This document shows positions 25,954 through 35,129 of a stretch of 64,000 bases of DNA, in pieces. The translations under genes and the position numbers were made by a program. Location: assembly GCA_022511265.1 (NCBI GenBank), contig JAFLRX010000012.1:1-64000 (forward strand), read 5' to 3'. The DNA comes from Eubacterium sp. (GTDB lineage: Bacteria; Bacillota; Clostridia; Oscillospirales; Ruminococcaceae). Under the pieces are notes generated by a model. It was not told the origin of the DNA. It did not search any database and worked only from the letters and a program-made list of their open reading frames with translations. Each line of letters opens with the position of its first letter. Within the stretch, counting starts at the first letter, position 1.

Positions 25954-25990
25954 AAACGACATTAACATCATCGCAAAACGAGGTAAAATT

Positions 25991-26620
25991 ATGACACACA
26001 AAAAACTATTCAACATTTTATGCATGGCCGCGCTGGCGGTGTCGGTGCTGATGACGGCGGGGTGCGGCAGCCTTTATGCCGATATGGGTACGCCTGACGT
26101 CGTAATCAACGGGCAAATATACACATACAGAGGAGAGATTGATGAATTTCTTTCATTGCCCGAGCTGCCTGACAGCTACAGCCGACTGGATGAGCAGGAG
26201 AATAAAATAGAATACAGCCATTACCTTAACGCCGACAGCGAGGTCTGGGCGGAGCAAGACCAAGACGATTCCGTATACGTGTATACCGCGGACTTTTTGG
26301 GTCCCGGAAAGGCAAAGTATTATTTATTTGTCAGGGCGGGGCTTCCTCTAAAAATCGTAAGGCTTGATGCAGGACTTTACAGCGCCGATACCGTCGATGT
26401 GACGGAACAGCCGGATTTAGCCGGCTATCAGCCGATAGGCAGTATATCGTCATATAACCGCACCCGTGTACCCGATAAACCCTTTACCGCGAACAGCAAA
26501 CAGCTGCTTGACGGCGAGGTGTATTACCGAGATGAAACCGATGATTTATATATCAGGATATTATCGCAGGACGATTATAACGGTAAATACGTCTATATGA
26601 CGAAATATGAGGAAGAGTGA
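25991..26620 (+). CDS. Putative lipoprotein of unknown function
   Basis: The 209-residue protein begins with a basic stretch, a hydrophobic core and the lipobox LMTAGC, so it is probably lipid-anchored outside the membrane. The mature part is rich in Asp, Tyr and Ser, with beta-type patterning and no family I recognise. The start at 25991 follows GAGG, and the longer frame from 25895 would begin inside the promoter. Its upstream region is a copy of that before the large exported protein at 26880, so the two are probably coregulated. Confidence 0.75.
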   Translation: MTHKKLFNILCMAALAVSVLMTAGCGSLYADMGTPDVVINGQIYTYRGEIDEFLSLPELPDSYSRLDEQENKIEYSHYLNADSEVWAEQDQDDSVYVYTADFLGPGKAKYYLFVRAGLPLKIVRLDAGLYSADTVDVTEQPDLAGYQPIGSISSYNRTRVPDKPFTANSKQLLDGEVYYRDETDDLYIRILSQDDYNGKYVYMTKYEEE

Positions 26621-26700
26621 AAACTGCCGCAAAGCGCGGACAATACTTTATAACGCAATATTATATTAGCATATTATTTTTGAGACTCCAAAACATAGCC

Positions 26701-26870
26701 GTTTTGTTACAAAATTTTTTGAAAAAACATTGACAAACTTTTCGGGATATATTTGTATGCTTACAACAAACATTTACTGAATATATAATAAAATTAACTT
26801 TTCGGATTGACTTTGTGATATTAAGAATATATACTGAAATCACAGATAGAGCTCTATTTACTTCAGACAG
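26701..26870 (+). repeat. Duplicated upstream region, copy 2
   Basis: Gapless counterpart of 25784-25953. A second, weaker promoter-like pair, TTGACA-N17-TTGTAT (26730-26758), lies in its upstream half; it is partly preserved as TCGACA-N17-TTGTCT in copy 1. Confidence 0.85.
26807..26835 (+). promoter_or_regulatory. Promoter of the metzincin-type exported protein gene
   Basis: TTGACT-N17-TATACT within the duplicated region, 44 bases upstream of the ATG at 26880. Confidence 0.75.
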
Positions 26871-26879
26871 GAGGAAAAT

Positions 26880-29444
26880 ATGAGGGTCAAAAAAATAACA
26901 GCCGGTATACTTGCCGTACTGCTGGCAATTCAATTTACTGCAATATCTGCATTTGCCGTGGAGGATGAGGTCAATGCCGATATTAGCATTGAGTCCGAAG
27001 AGTCCGAAAAAACAGCGGAGCAAGCCGAAGATGAACTTTTTATTGAAGAAGCTATTGAGCGCACGCCCATAACTGCGGATACCGTACCCGAGATAATAAG
27101 TTATGAGCGGGTATTGGATGACGGCTTCACGTCAAGGCTTAAAACCGAAGAGTTAAGTATGAGTGAGATAATCCTTGAAAAAGAGGACGGCACTCGCGCT
27201 CTTTACCTTTTCGATACCGATGTAAAATATGTGGACGAAAACGGAGAGACCGTTGATAAGTCCAACAAGGCTGTGCAAATATCCGAAAACAGCCAAAAAT
27301 ATTTCACCTCGGAGAGCAACGATATAGAGGTAAAGCTGCCTCTGTCTCTTACCGCCGGAATAAGTGTATCGGACGATGAATTTAATATCGTCATGCGTCC
27401 TGTTACCAAAATCGGTACGCATCAGCTTTCTATAGGTGCAAAAAGCGAAGAAAACAGCGTGTATTATCAAAATGTTTTCGACACAAACACCGATATAGAA
27501 TATACCTTTACATATGACGGCGTGAAAGAGGACATTATCCTTAAAAAGTACAACGGCACCAACACCTTTGAGTTTGTAGTCTATACAGGCGGTCTGACGC
27601 TTTATGAGGATAAAGGAACTCTTTTGCTCGCTGATGCAAACGGCGATGTACAAGCAAGCCTCGGCGAGGTAATAGTATACTCCGCGGATAACAAGAATAA
27701 CACCATGGGTGAGTTTATTGTTGAAGAGCAGACCGCTGACAGTGTGTATACGGTCACCGTCACGGTAGATAAACGCTATCTTACCGACCCGAACACCGCG
27801 TATCCCGTTACCATCGATCCGAGCATAACATTAACCTCAAGCAGCAGCATACAGGATATACAGGTATTTAAGGGTACTGACGGCAAGGGCAATGAGACGT
27901 CATCCGGTACATCGGGAGTCTCCAGAGTGGGCTGGTCTAATTGGGGACCGACACGCACCTTAATGAGGTTTCCCGGTATCAACTTTGCCGGACACGACAT
28001 AAAACAGGCGTCTCAGATATCAAGCGCATATGTTGAACTGCGCGATCTTATGTGCGAGGGCGGATCTGCTGTACCTATTTCCTGCGCTCAGTTTACAGGA
28101 TATACTTGGGATGAAGCAACTACAAAGACTTGGAATCAGTTGCTTGCCGGAAACTGCGGCTCGTCGCTGGATATGGTTCAGGTAACCTACGGAAACGGAA
28201 ATTCAACGAGAAACGTCTCTTTTAAAGACCAATGGTATCGCTGGAATATAAAAACGGTGGTTAAAGATTGGGTTACAAGTTCAGACCACTTTAAAAAAGG
28301 TATTTGTTTTAAGATGCATGCCGATATGTTGGAAAACAGCTCGGTTTACAGTCAGTGGATGAAAACCTTCTGCTCTATGCAGGGTGATGCGCAGTATAGA
28401 CCGTATTTTGTTATGACTTATGATGCGCTAATCAATTTTTCTGTGGCGATTACACCAAATACCAGAGATGCCAATCAATTAAAAGTAGGCTCATCCAGAG
28501 ATTATAATGTCACAGTTACTCCACCAAATTTATCTTATACTACTACTTGGAGCAGCAGCAACGCATCAATAGCAACTGTAAGTAGCAGTGGACTTGTTAA
28601 AGGACTAAAAAAGGGAATTGTTACTATAACGGCAACCGTAACATCTTCACAAGGAGAGACCCGCATCGCTAAAAAAGAGATATATGTTGGCACAAATATT
28701 GCAAAAGTTGAGGTGTTATATGATTACGGTTACAAAGAAAGATTTACTACATCATCGCAGAGTGCGGCCACAAGAATAAATAATATAATGGAAAAAGTTA
28801 GAGTTAAATATTTTAATGATTTTGGAATTATTCTCGACGTAAGCTCACCTGTTTTGTATAAATCGTATGCGGATCAGTGTCCTCAATATGGTAATAATAT
28901 AGATAAATTTTGTGAATGTGGAGGAAAAGATAACTGTTCTACGCCTGATAAGGGTGGAAATTTGCATCACAAAAACGTTAATCAAATTATGATACATAAT
29001 AAATATGAAGATGATATAGATAAAATTGTACATAGCAAACCTAACGAAACAACCCAAAACGATCAATTTATCACTTTGATTTTCACAGGTCATGTTGCAT
29101 GTTATATAGAAAATGACACTCATTATCTTAGGCATGGAATGAAAGGATTAGCTTTTCATACAGAAAGTATTTCTGCGATTTTTTCCGGCAACATTGCAAA
29201 TGACAATACTGCTGAAATACTTAACAATATTTTTGATTTTGAAATAGCCATAGCTGTTCATGAAATTGGGCATCAATTTGGAGCACCAGACCATTATGCC
29301 CCGGCGACAGGCGATGAAAACTGTATGTATGGTAAATCTTTTGCGAAAGCATCAGTCTTTTTGCCAATTAAACTATGCAGTAGTTGCAGTAATGAAATAA
29401 AAAGTAACGCGAAACGCTATAATGGAGCCTATACCAGTTTTTAA
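26880..29444 (+). CDS. Exported DNRLRE/Ig-like/metzincin-type metalloprotease
   Basis: The 854-residue protein has a signal peptide (KITAGILAVLLAIQFTAISAFA) and an acidic region. A long DNRLRE-like segment follows (about 280-515, with YPVTIDPSITL, FPGINF and VVKDWVTSSDHFKKGICF). Next is a BIG2-type Ig-like domain (about 518-605, with WSSSNASIATVSSSGLVKGLKKGIVTITA). The C-terminal domain (about 610-854) has HEIGHQFGAPDHY near residue 793, the HExxHxxGxxD/H zinc motif of metzincins. CMYG follows as a likely Met-turn, and several cysteines are present. It is probably a secreted or surface protease. No sortase motif is seen. The last third is markedly more AT-rich than the first part, suggesting a recombined domain. 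A lipoprotein gene follows 15 bp later. Confidence 0.8.
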   Translation: MRVKKITAGILAVLLAIQFTAISAFAVEDEVNADISIESEESEKTAEQAEDELFIEEAIERTPITADTVPEIISYERVLDDGFTSRLKTEELSMSEIILEKEDGTRALYLFDTDVKYVDENGETVDKSNKAVQISENSQKYFTSESNDIEVKLPLSLTAGISVSDDEFNIVMRPVTKIGTHQLSIGAKSEENSVYYQNVFDTNTDIEYTFTYDGVKEDIILKKYNGTNTFEFVVYTGGLTLYEDKGTLLLADANGDVQASLGEVIVYSADNKNNTMGEFIVEEQTADSVYTVTVTVDKRYLTDPNTAYPVTIDPSITLTSSSSIQDIQVFKGTDGKGNETSSGTSGVSRVGWSNWGPTRTLMRFPGINFAGHDIKQASQISSAYVELRDLMCEGGSAVPISCAQFTGYTWDEATTKTWNQLLAGNCGSSLDMVQVTYGNGNSTRNVSFKDQWYRWNIKTVVKDWVTSSDHFKKGICFKMHADMLENSSVYSQWMKTFCSMQGDAQYRPYFVMTYDALINFSVAITPNTRDANQLKVGSSRDYNVTVTPPNLSYTTTWSSSNASIATVSSSGLVKGLKKGIVTITATVTSSQGETRIAKKEIYVGTNIAKVEVLYDYGYKERFTTSSQSAATRINNIMEKVRVKYFNDFGIILDVSSPVLYKSYADQCPQYGNNIDKFCECGGKDNCSTPDKGGNLHHKNVNQIMIHNKYEDDIDKIVHSKPNETTQNDQFITLIFTGHVACYIENDTHYLRHGMKGLAFHTESISAIFSGNIANDNTAEILNNIFDFEIAIAVHEIGHQFGAPDHYAPATGDENCMYGKSFAKASVFLPIKLCSSCSNEIKSNAKRYNGAYTSF

Positions 29445-29459
29445 CAAGGGGGTTATAAC

Positions 29460-30278
29460 ATGATAAAAAAACTTTCATTTTTACTCTCAGCATTAATATT
29501 GTTATGTTCCTGCGAAAGCACAAACGCAACGGATACTACTTCAACAAATAATAAAACCGATATGTCATCGACAACAAACGATTTTACCACCTCCGGCGAG
29601 TGTACAATTCCTCTTTATTGCATTACCAGAGATTGGGAGCTGGTAAAAAGGTACAATGACAGTGCAGGTGTTGAACCGACAGAATCAAGTGTAATGTGGG
29701 GCGACTATTATATGTATTCGGAGCAGCCGGAAGAAACCGCTAAAAGACTTATTGAGGATTATAATACTCAGCAGTATTCACTCACAAGCGAATGGGATAC
29801 CGTCCCTGACATATATGTCCCTTTTAGCAGGGCAATAGAAAATCTTGCTTTATCAAATAATCTGACATTAGAGTCTATCACTTTGGGATTTAATGAATTC
29901 TTCTATAGTTTTTATGATAACAATGGCAGCGGTTGTATAGAGTTCATTTGTTCATTTGATGACGGAACGCGGTTCGGAGATATCAAAGCAGAGCCGGAAG
30001 TTGAATTTTACGCGCCCGAAAGTCATACATTTGACTTTGATACAATGGGTCAGATAGTCAATAAGGTCAACAATGCCTATGTAATATATAAATATCCTTA
30101 TTTATATGATAGACTGGACGGTATAGTGTTGATAGTAGACGGCTGGTATTATGAAATCGGAAGAAACTATCCGTGGGAATTGGATTTTAAAGACTATTTC
30201 TGCGATGAGCAGGTCATCTCCCAACTGATAGACAACCTCCGCGATATAAGGGCAAACGAGACCGTAAGCTATCGCTGA
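29460..30278 (+). CDS. Putative lipoprotein of unknown function
   Basis: The 272-residue protein has a short signal with the lipobox LLCSC. A Thr/Ser/Asn-rich linker (about 22-50) follows, then an acidic, aromatic-rich globular part with no recognised family. It starts 15 bp after the metzincin-type gene with AAGGGGG before the ATG, so it is almost certainly cotranscribed. A partner, inhibitor or substrate-binding role for the protease is possible, but nothing in the sequence proves it. It is AT-rich like the end of its upstream neighbour. Confidence 0.75.
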   Translation: MIKKLSFLLSALILLCSCESTNATDTTSTNNKTDMSSTTNDFTTSGECTIPLYCITRDWELVKRYNDSAGVEPTESSVMWGDYYMYSEQPEETAKRLIEDYNTQQYSLTSEWDTVPDIYVPFSRAIENLALSNNLTLESITLGFNEFFYSFYDNNGSGCIEFICSFDDGTRFGDIKAEPEVEFYAPESHTFDFDTMGQIVNKVNNAYVIYKYPYLYDRLDGIVLIVDGWYYEIGRNYPWELDFKDYFCDEQVISQLIDNLRDIRANETVSYR

Positions 30279-30317
30279 AATAACCCGCTTTCCCGCTGAT
30301 AAACATACCCTCCCTTT

Positions 30318-30354
30318 GCGGCGCGCTTTACAACAAGGCGCGCCGCGGTTTTAT
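30318..30354 (+). terminator. Terminator after the lipoprotein gene
   Basis: A 9-bp stem GCGGCGCGC with its complement and an 11-base loop, then GGTTTTATT. Confidence 0.7.
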
Positions 30355-30438
30355 TCGCTTCTTATGCATTGTATACAAAAACTATTCCGCACCTCTACGC
30401 AAAGTGACAATGTTTTTTACAAAAATATATAAATAGCC

Positions 30439-30467
30439 TTGAATATACGATATGAATGTAGTATAAT
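30439..30467 (+). promoter_or_regulatory. Promoter of glgP
   Basis: TTGAAT-N17-TATAAT, 51 bases before the ATG at 30518. Confidence 0.7.
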
Positions 30468-30517
30468 AGAAAAGAATGGAAAAAAATATCCAAACTTAAA
30501 AGAGAGGGACATTAAAT

Positions 30518-32914
30518 ATGAAATCACCGTTTACCGAAAAAGAGCTGTACGACAAGCTCTCAGAGATGATCAAGCTGAACTATAACAATACCCCCGATGA
30601 TGCTACACCTAAACAGATATATCAATCGCTTTCCAAGATAGTTGTTGACTATTTAAGAGAAAAGCGCCGCATGTTCATGACCGACTGCGACTCTAAGGGC
30701 AAAAAGCAGGCATATTATATTTCAATGGAGTTCCTTATGGGACGTTCGCTGAAAACAAACCTGTACAACCTCGGCATGCAGGACGTGACCGAAAAGGCAC
30801 TGAAGAAGATGGGCATGAAGAGCGAGCAGATATTTGAGGAAGAGCCGGACGCAGGTCTCGGCAACGGCGGTCTCGGCCGTCTCGCTGCCTGCTATCTTGA
30901 CGGTTTAGCTACCTGCGATTTCCCCGCGACCGGCTACTCGATACTGTACGAGTACGGTATCTTCAAGCAGAGGATAATCGACGGCTGGCAGACCGAGCTG
31001 CCCGACGAGTGGCTGCCCGGCGGCAGAGCATGGCTGGTACCCGTGCCCGAGCAGTCGATAGAGATACACTTTGACGGCGAGATACAGGAAATGTGGGACG
31101 AAAACTACCACAGCGTAAACCACGTAAACTACACCACCGTTAACGCGGTGCCTTATGATATGTACGTTTCCGGCTATGACAGCAAGGGCGTAGCCAAGCT
31201 GAGACTGTGGGCGGCGCAGAGCATGTCCTTTGATATGAACATGTTCAACCAGGGTAACTACGCGCAGGCGCTGGGTGCGCACAACATCGCGCATTCGCTG
31301 ACCAAGGTGCTGTACCCCAACGACAACCATCTTGAGGGTAAGGCACTGAGACTGCGTCAGCAGTACTTTATGAGCGCGGCGTCGGTAGGCGATATAGTAA
31401 TGCGCCACATGAACGTATACGGCAACCTTGACAACCTGCACGAAAAGGCTGCTATCCACATCAACGACACACACCCCACCCTCGCAATCCCCGAGCTGAT
31501 GAGAATACTGCTGGACGACTGCGGTTATGAGTGGGATAAGGCATGGGATATAATCACCCACACCTTTGCGTACACTAACCACACCGTAATGGCAGAGGCG
31601 CTGGAGACCTGGGACGCTGACCTGATGAAGCGCATACTGCCGAGAATATATCAGATAATCGTTGAGATAAACAACCGCTATTGCGCAAAGCTGTGGGAGC
31701 AGACCGGCGACGCGGACAAGGTACAGAGAATGTCCATCATCCTCAACAACAAGGTAAAGATGGCTAACCTGTGCTGTGCGGCATCCCACTCGGTAAACGG
31801 CGTATCCAAGCTGCACTCCGACATAATCAAGGAGGACGTGTTCGCCGACCAGTATTCGGTTAACCCCTCCGCGTTCAAGAACGTCACCAACGGTATCGCG
31901 TACCGCCGCTGGCTGCTGGCAAGCAACAAGAGCCTGACCAACCTGCTCAGCGAGTGCATCGGCGACGGCTTTAAGAAGGACGCTGCAAAGCTGGCGAACT
32001 TCAAGAAATTTGCCGACGACAACGCGGTGCTGGAAAAGCTGAGCGCGGTAAAGAGAGAGAACAAAGAGCGTTTTGCGAAGTACGTATACAACACCACCGG
32101 CACCAAGCTGAACATTGACAGCATATTTGACGTACAGGTAAAGAGACTGCATGAGTACAAGCGTCAGCAGCTCAACGCGATGAACATTATCGCTGACTAT
32201 AACTATCTGAAGAACAACCCCGACGCCGACTTTGTGCCCAAGACCTATATATTCGCGTCCAAGGCAGCGCCCGGCTATTATATGGCAAAGCAGATAATCA
32301 AGATGATCTGGTGCATAGGCGAAGAGCTGAAGAGAGACCCCAAGCTGAGCGAAAAGCTGGCGGTAGTGTTCCTTGAGGACTACAAGGTAACATTGTCCGA
32401 GATACTGATGCCCGCGAGCGAGATATCCGAGCAGATATCCCTTGCAGGAACCGAGGCGAGCGGCACCGGCAACATGAAGCTGATGCTTAACGGCGCGGTG
32501 ACTATGGGCACCTACGACGGCGCTAATGTTGAGATACACGGCGCGGTAGGCGACGACAATATCTTTATCTTCGGTATGGATACCCCGCAGGTAAACGAGC
32601 TGAAGGCAAGAGGCTATCACGCGGAGGATTACTACAACTCCAACCCCGTTATCAAGGCAGTGCTGCAGAGAATGTATGACGGCATCAACGGCGCGGACTT
32701 TGCCGAGGTGGCAAACTCGCTGCGTCACACCGACAGATATATGTGCTTTGCCGATTTTGACAGCTATCGCAGCACACAGGCAAAGGCAAGCCAGATCTAC
32801 ACCGACACATTAAAGTGGAACAAGATGTCGCTGATGAACATCAGCGGCGCGGGAATATTCTCCGCAGACCGCGCAGTCACCGACTACGCACGCGATATCT
32901 GGCACCTGCTTTAA
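30518..32914 (+). CDS. glgP: Glycogen/starch phosphorylase
   Basis: The 798-residue GT35 enzyme shows YISMEFLMGRSL and EPDAGLGNGGLGRLAACYLDGLAT near the N terminus, INDTHPTLAIPELMRIL in the middle and VQVKRLHEYKRQQLNAMN. The pyridoxal-phosphate lysine lies in EASGTGNMKLMLNGA, near residue 653. It releases glucose-1-phosphate from alpha-1,4-glucans in the cytoplasm. It is followed after a hairpin by an amylase gene, fitting storage-glucan or maltodextrin use, though no glgA or glgC is in the window. The length is close to the shorter bacterial form, without N-terminal allosteric extensions. Confidence 0.97.
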   Translation: MKSPFTEKELYDKLSEMIKLNYNNTPDDATPKQIYQSLSKIVVDYLREKRRMFMTDCDSKGKKQAYYISMEFLMGRSLKTNLYNLGMQDVTEKALKKMGMKSEQIFEEEPDAGLGNGGLGRLAACYLDGLATCDFPATGYSILYEYGIFKQRIIDGWQTELPDEWLPGGRAWLVPVPEQSIEIHFDGEIQEMWDENYHSVNHVNYTTVNAVPYDMYVSGYDSKGVAKLRLWAAQSMSFDMNMFNQGNYAQALGAHNIAHSLTKVLYPNDNHLEGKALRLRQQYFMSAASVGDIVMRHMNVYGNLDNLHEKAAIHINDTHPTLAIPELMRILLDDCGYEWDKAWDIITHTFAYTNHTVMAEALETWDADLMKRILPRIYQIIVEINNRYCAKLWEQTGDADKVQRMSIILNNKVKMANLCCAASHSVNGVSKLHSDIIKEDVFADQYSVNPSAFKNVTNGIAYRRWLLASNKSLTNLLSECIGDGFKKDAAKLANFKKFADDNAVLEKLSAVKRENKERFAKYVYNTTGTKLNIDSIFDVQVKRLHEYKRQQLNAMNIIADYNYLKNNPDADFVPKTYIFASKAAPGYYMAKQIIKMIWCIGEELKRDPKLSEKLAVVFLEDYKVTLSEILMPASEISEQISLAGTEASGTGNMKLMLNGAVTMGTYDGANVEIHGAVGDDNIFIFGMDTPQVNELKARGYHAEDYYNSNPVIKAVLQRMYDGINGADFAEVANSLRHTDRYMCFADFDSYRSTQAKASQIYTDTLKWNKMSLMNISGAGIFSADRAVTDYARDIWHLL

Positions 32915-32937
32915 TATAAGATAATCTAAAATATTCA

Positions 32938-32986
32938 CGGGCTGCCGTATTGCAGGGAATGCTGTTATCCGACAGCCCGGTTTCTT
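32938..32986 (+). terminator. Possible terminator of glgP
   Basis: CGGGCTG (32938-32944) pairs with CAGCCCG (32973-32979) around an imperfect inner stem, followed by GTTTCTTT. Confidence 0.55.
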
Positions 32987-32987
32987 T

Positions 32988-33099
32988 AGTGAATAAGTAA
33001 GAGTGAATAGTGAAGAAGTAAGGATGCGGGCTGCGCCCGCGAATTAAAATATATGCCGCGCCGTAAGGCGAGGCATTCCACAACTATTCACTATTCACT
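32988..33099. repeat. Dispersed intergenic repeat, copy 4
   Basis: AGTGAATAAGTAAGAGTGAA on the left, CTATTCACTATTCACT on the right. The core palindromes GCGGGCTGCGCCCGC and GCCGCGCC-GTAA-GGCGAGGC are nearly identical to copy 3. It again follows a terminator-like hairpin. Confidence 0.85.
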
Positions 33100-33135
33100 A
33101 AAACAACTCCCTAAGAAAAGAGGTATCACTTAACC

Positions 33136-35007
33136 ATGTCTACCCCTATCTTCGATTGTTTTGACAGCAACTGTAAAAGCCCGTTCGGGGCGATAAAGCA
33201 GTTTGAGACCGCGCGTTTTACGCTGCGATTTCCCAAGGATTGGAACGTGGCAGACCCTACGCTTGTGGTGTTCCGCCCCGAGAACAAAGAGCGGTATGTC
33301 CGGCTGGAATTATCCGACAGCAGCACAGACTACAACACCTATTCCTGTAATTACAGCCCGATGAATGTCGGACTGCACTACTATTATTTTACCGTGATGA
33401 TAGACGGCAACCGCCGCTATATCAAGCGGCAGGGCGCAAGCATCGGCGTGCTGGACGACGGCGAGATGTTCCAGCTGACCGTGTACGACCCCGAGACGAC
33501 CTCGCCCGATTGGATAAAGGGCGGCGTGATGTATCAGATATTCCCTGACCGCTTTTGCCGCAGCGGCAAGGCACACGAAAATGTCCCCGCAGACCGCATC
33601 ATACACGACAACTGGGAGGACACCCCCTATTACAGACCGGACGAGCAGGGCACCATCCGCAACAATGACTATTTCGGCGGCGATTTACAGGGCATTATTG
33701 ACAAGCTGCCGTATCTGGAAAGCCTCGGCGTGACCTGCCTGTACCTTAACCCGATATTCGAGTCGCACGAAAACCACCGCTATTCCACCGCCTGCTATGA
33801 GCGGATAGACCCGCTGCTGGGCACGGAGGAGGATTTTACCGAGCTGTGTAAAAAGGCGAAAGAGCACGGGATAAGCATTATTCTTGACGGCGTGTTTTCC
33901 CACACCGGCGCGGACAGCGAGTACTTCAACAAGTTCGGCAGATACGGTGAAAAGAGGGGCGCGTTCAAGGACCCGGACAGCCGCTATCGCGATTGGTACT
34001 GCTTTGTACGCTATCCGGAGGAATATGAGTCATGGTGGGGTATAACCACCCTCCCCAACGTAAACGAAAATAATCCCGACTATACCGAATATATCTGCGG
34101 CGACGGCGGAATACTTCAGAAGTGGATAGATAAAGGCGCGGCGGGCTGGCGTCTCGATGTGGCGGACGAGCTGCCGGACGAGTTTATCGACAACATCAAC
34201 CGCGCGGTAAAGGCAAAGGGTAATGAAAAGATAATCTACGGCGAGGTATGGGAGGACGCGTCCAATAAGGAAAGCTACGGCGTGCGCCGCCGTTATCTTA
34301 TCGGCGGACAGCTGGACAGCGTAATGAATTATCCCTTTAAAGAGGCGATAATAAATTATATCAAGTTTTCCGACCCGCAGGTGTTTGAGGACGGTATAAT
34401 GACGATACTCGAGCATTATCCCAAGCCCAGCGTGGATATACTGATGAACTTTCTTTCCACCCATGATACCGAGCGTATCCTTACCCGTCTTGCGGGTGAC
34501 GAGGTGGGCTGGCACGACCGCGAGTGGCAGGCAGAGCGCTATCTTGCCGACTGGCAGTACGTGTACGGTATAGCGCTGGTAAAATGCGCGATGGTGCTGC
34601 AATTTTTCCTGCCGGGCATACCCTGCGTCTATTACGGTGACGAGGCGGGGCTGGAGGGCTATAAGGACCCGTTCAACCGCCGCGGCTATCCGTGGGGCAA
34701 GGAAAACAAGAACCTTGTAGCGTTTACCCGCGAGCTGTCGGCGATAAGAAAGGCGTCCTCGGCATTCGTCAGCGGCGAGATGAAGTTCATCAAGGTGACG
34801 AGAGAGGATTGCGTTTTCGCCCGTATCGACCGCGCCACAGGCGAGGCGGCACTGATATTCCTCAACAAATCCAAGCACCCCATGAGATTTGATATAAATG
34901 AATATAAGGCAAATTTCAGAGAAATAAATGTTATCCGCGGAGGCAGCGCCGACGACGCGATAGAGGTATCGCCGTACGATTACGGCGTGCTGCTGGGCAA
35001 GTTTTAA
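33136..35007 (+). CDS. GH13 alpha-glycosidase (neopullulanase/maltogenic amylase-like)
   Basis: The 623-residue enzyme has an N-terminal beta-sandwich of the CBM34 type (about 1-125), then a catalytic barrel starting GGVMYQIFPDRF. Catalytic residues lie in GWRLDVADEL (nucleophile Asp, about 341), IIYGEVWED (acid/base Glu, about 370) and FLSTHDTERI (transition-state Asp, about 445). PCVYYGDEAGLEGYKDP is the usual late motif. No signal peptide is present, so it acts inside the cell on maltodextrins or cyclodextrins and complements GlgP. AAGAGG lies upstream of the ATG. Confidence 0.94.
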   Translation: MSTPIFDCFDSNCKSPFGAIKQFETARFTLRFPKDWNVADPTLVVFRPENKERYVRLELSDSSTDYNTYSCNYSPMNVGLHYYYFTVMIDGNRRYIKRQGASIGVLDDGEMFQLTVYDPETTSPDWIKGGVMYQIFPDRFCRSGKAHENVPADRIIHDNWEDTPYYRPDEQGTIRNNDYFGGDLQGIIDKLPYLESLGVTCLYLNPIFESHENHRYSTACYERIDPLLGTEEDFTELCKKAKEHGISIILDGVFSHTGADSEYFNKFGRYGEKRGAFKDPDSRYRDWYCFVRYPEEYESWWGITTLPNVNENNPDYTEYICGDGGILQKWIDKGAAGWRLDVADELPDEFIDNINRAVKAKGNEKIIYGEVWEDASNKESYGVRRRYLIGGQLDSVMNYPFKEAIINYIKFSDPQVFEDGIMTILEHYPKPSVDILMNFLSTHDTERILTRLAGDEVGWHDREWQAERYLADWQYVYGIALVKCAMVLQFFLPGIPCVYYGDEAGLEGYKDPFNRRGYPWGKENKNLVAFTRELSAIRKASSAFVSGEMKFIKVTREDCVFARIDRATGEAALIFLNKSKHPMRFDINEYKANFREINVIRGGSADDAIEVSPYDYGVLLGKF

Positions 35008-35118
35008 TAATGCATAAAGCATAATTCATAATGATGGTACGCCGTAGGCGCGTAATTTGAAATTCCGCCGCGCAGCGGCACACAATAATTCCGAATTCAT
35101 AATTCCGAATTCGTAACA
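35008..35118. repeat. AATTCCGAATTC-type intergenic repeat
   Basis: This spacer contains TAATTCATAATG, the palindromes GGTACGCCGTAGGCGCG and CCGCCGCGCAGCGG, and a terminal run of AATTCCGAATTCATAATTCCGAATTC. Shorter versions of the terminal repeat occur at 42107-42137, 48810-48821 and 61942-61969. It looks like a second small repeat family. Confidence 0.6.
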
Positions 35119-35129
35119 GGAGGTTTACT

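Noticed and set aside
25687..25990. Possible riboswitch or small RNA in the 319-base gap
   Set aside because: No recognisable aptamer core or strong terminator-antiterminator pair was seen; the sequence is explained by the dpaA promoter and the duplicated upstream region.
30905..32728. 607-codon open frame antisense to glgP
   Set aside because: It mirrors the GC-rich codon pattern of glgP, has no ribosome site and shows no domain. Similar long antisense frames occur opposite glmU (43173-44603), pgk (36514-37644) and dnaK (62242-63219).
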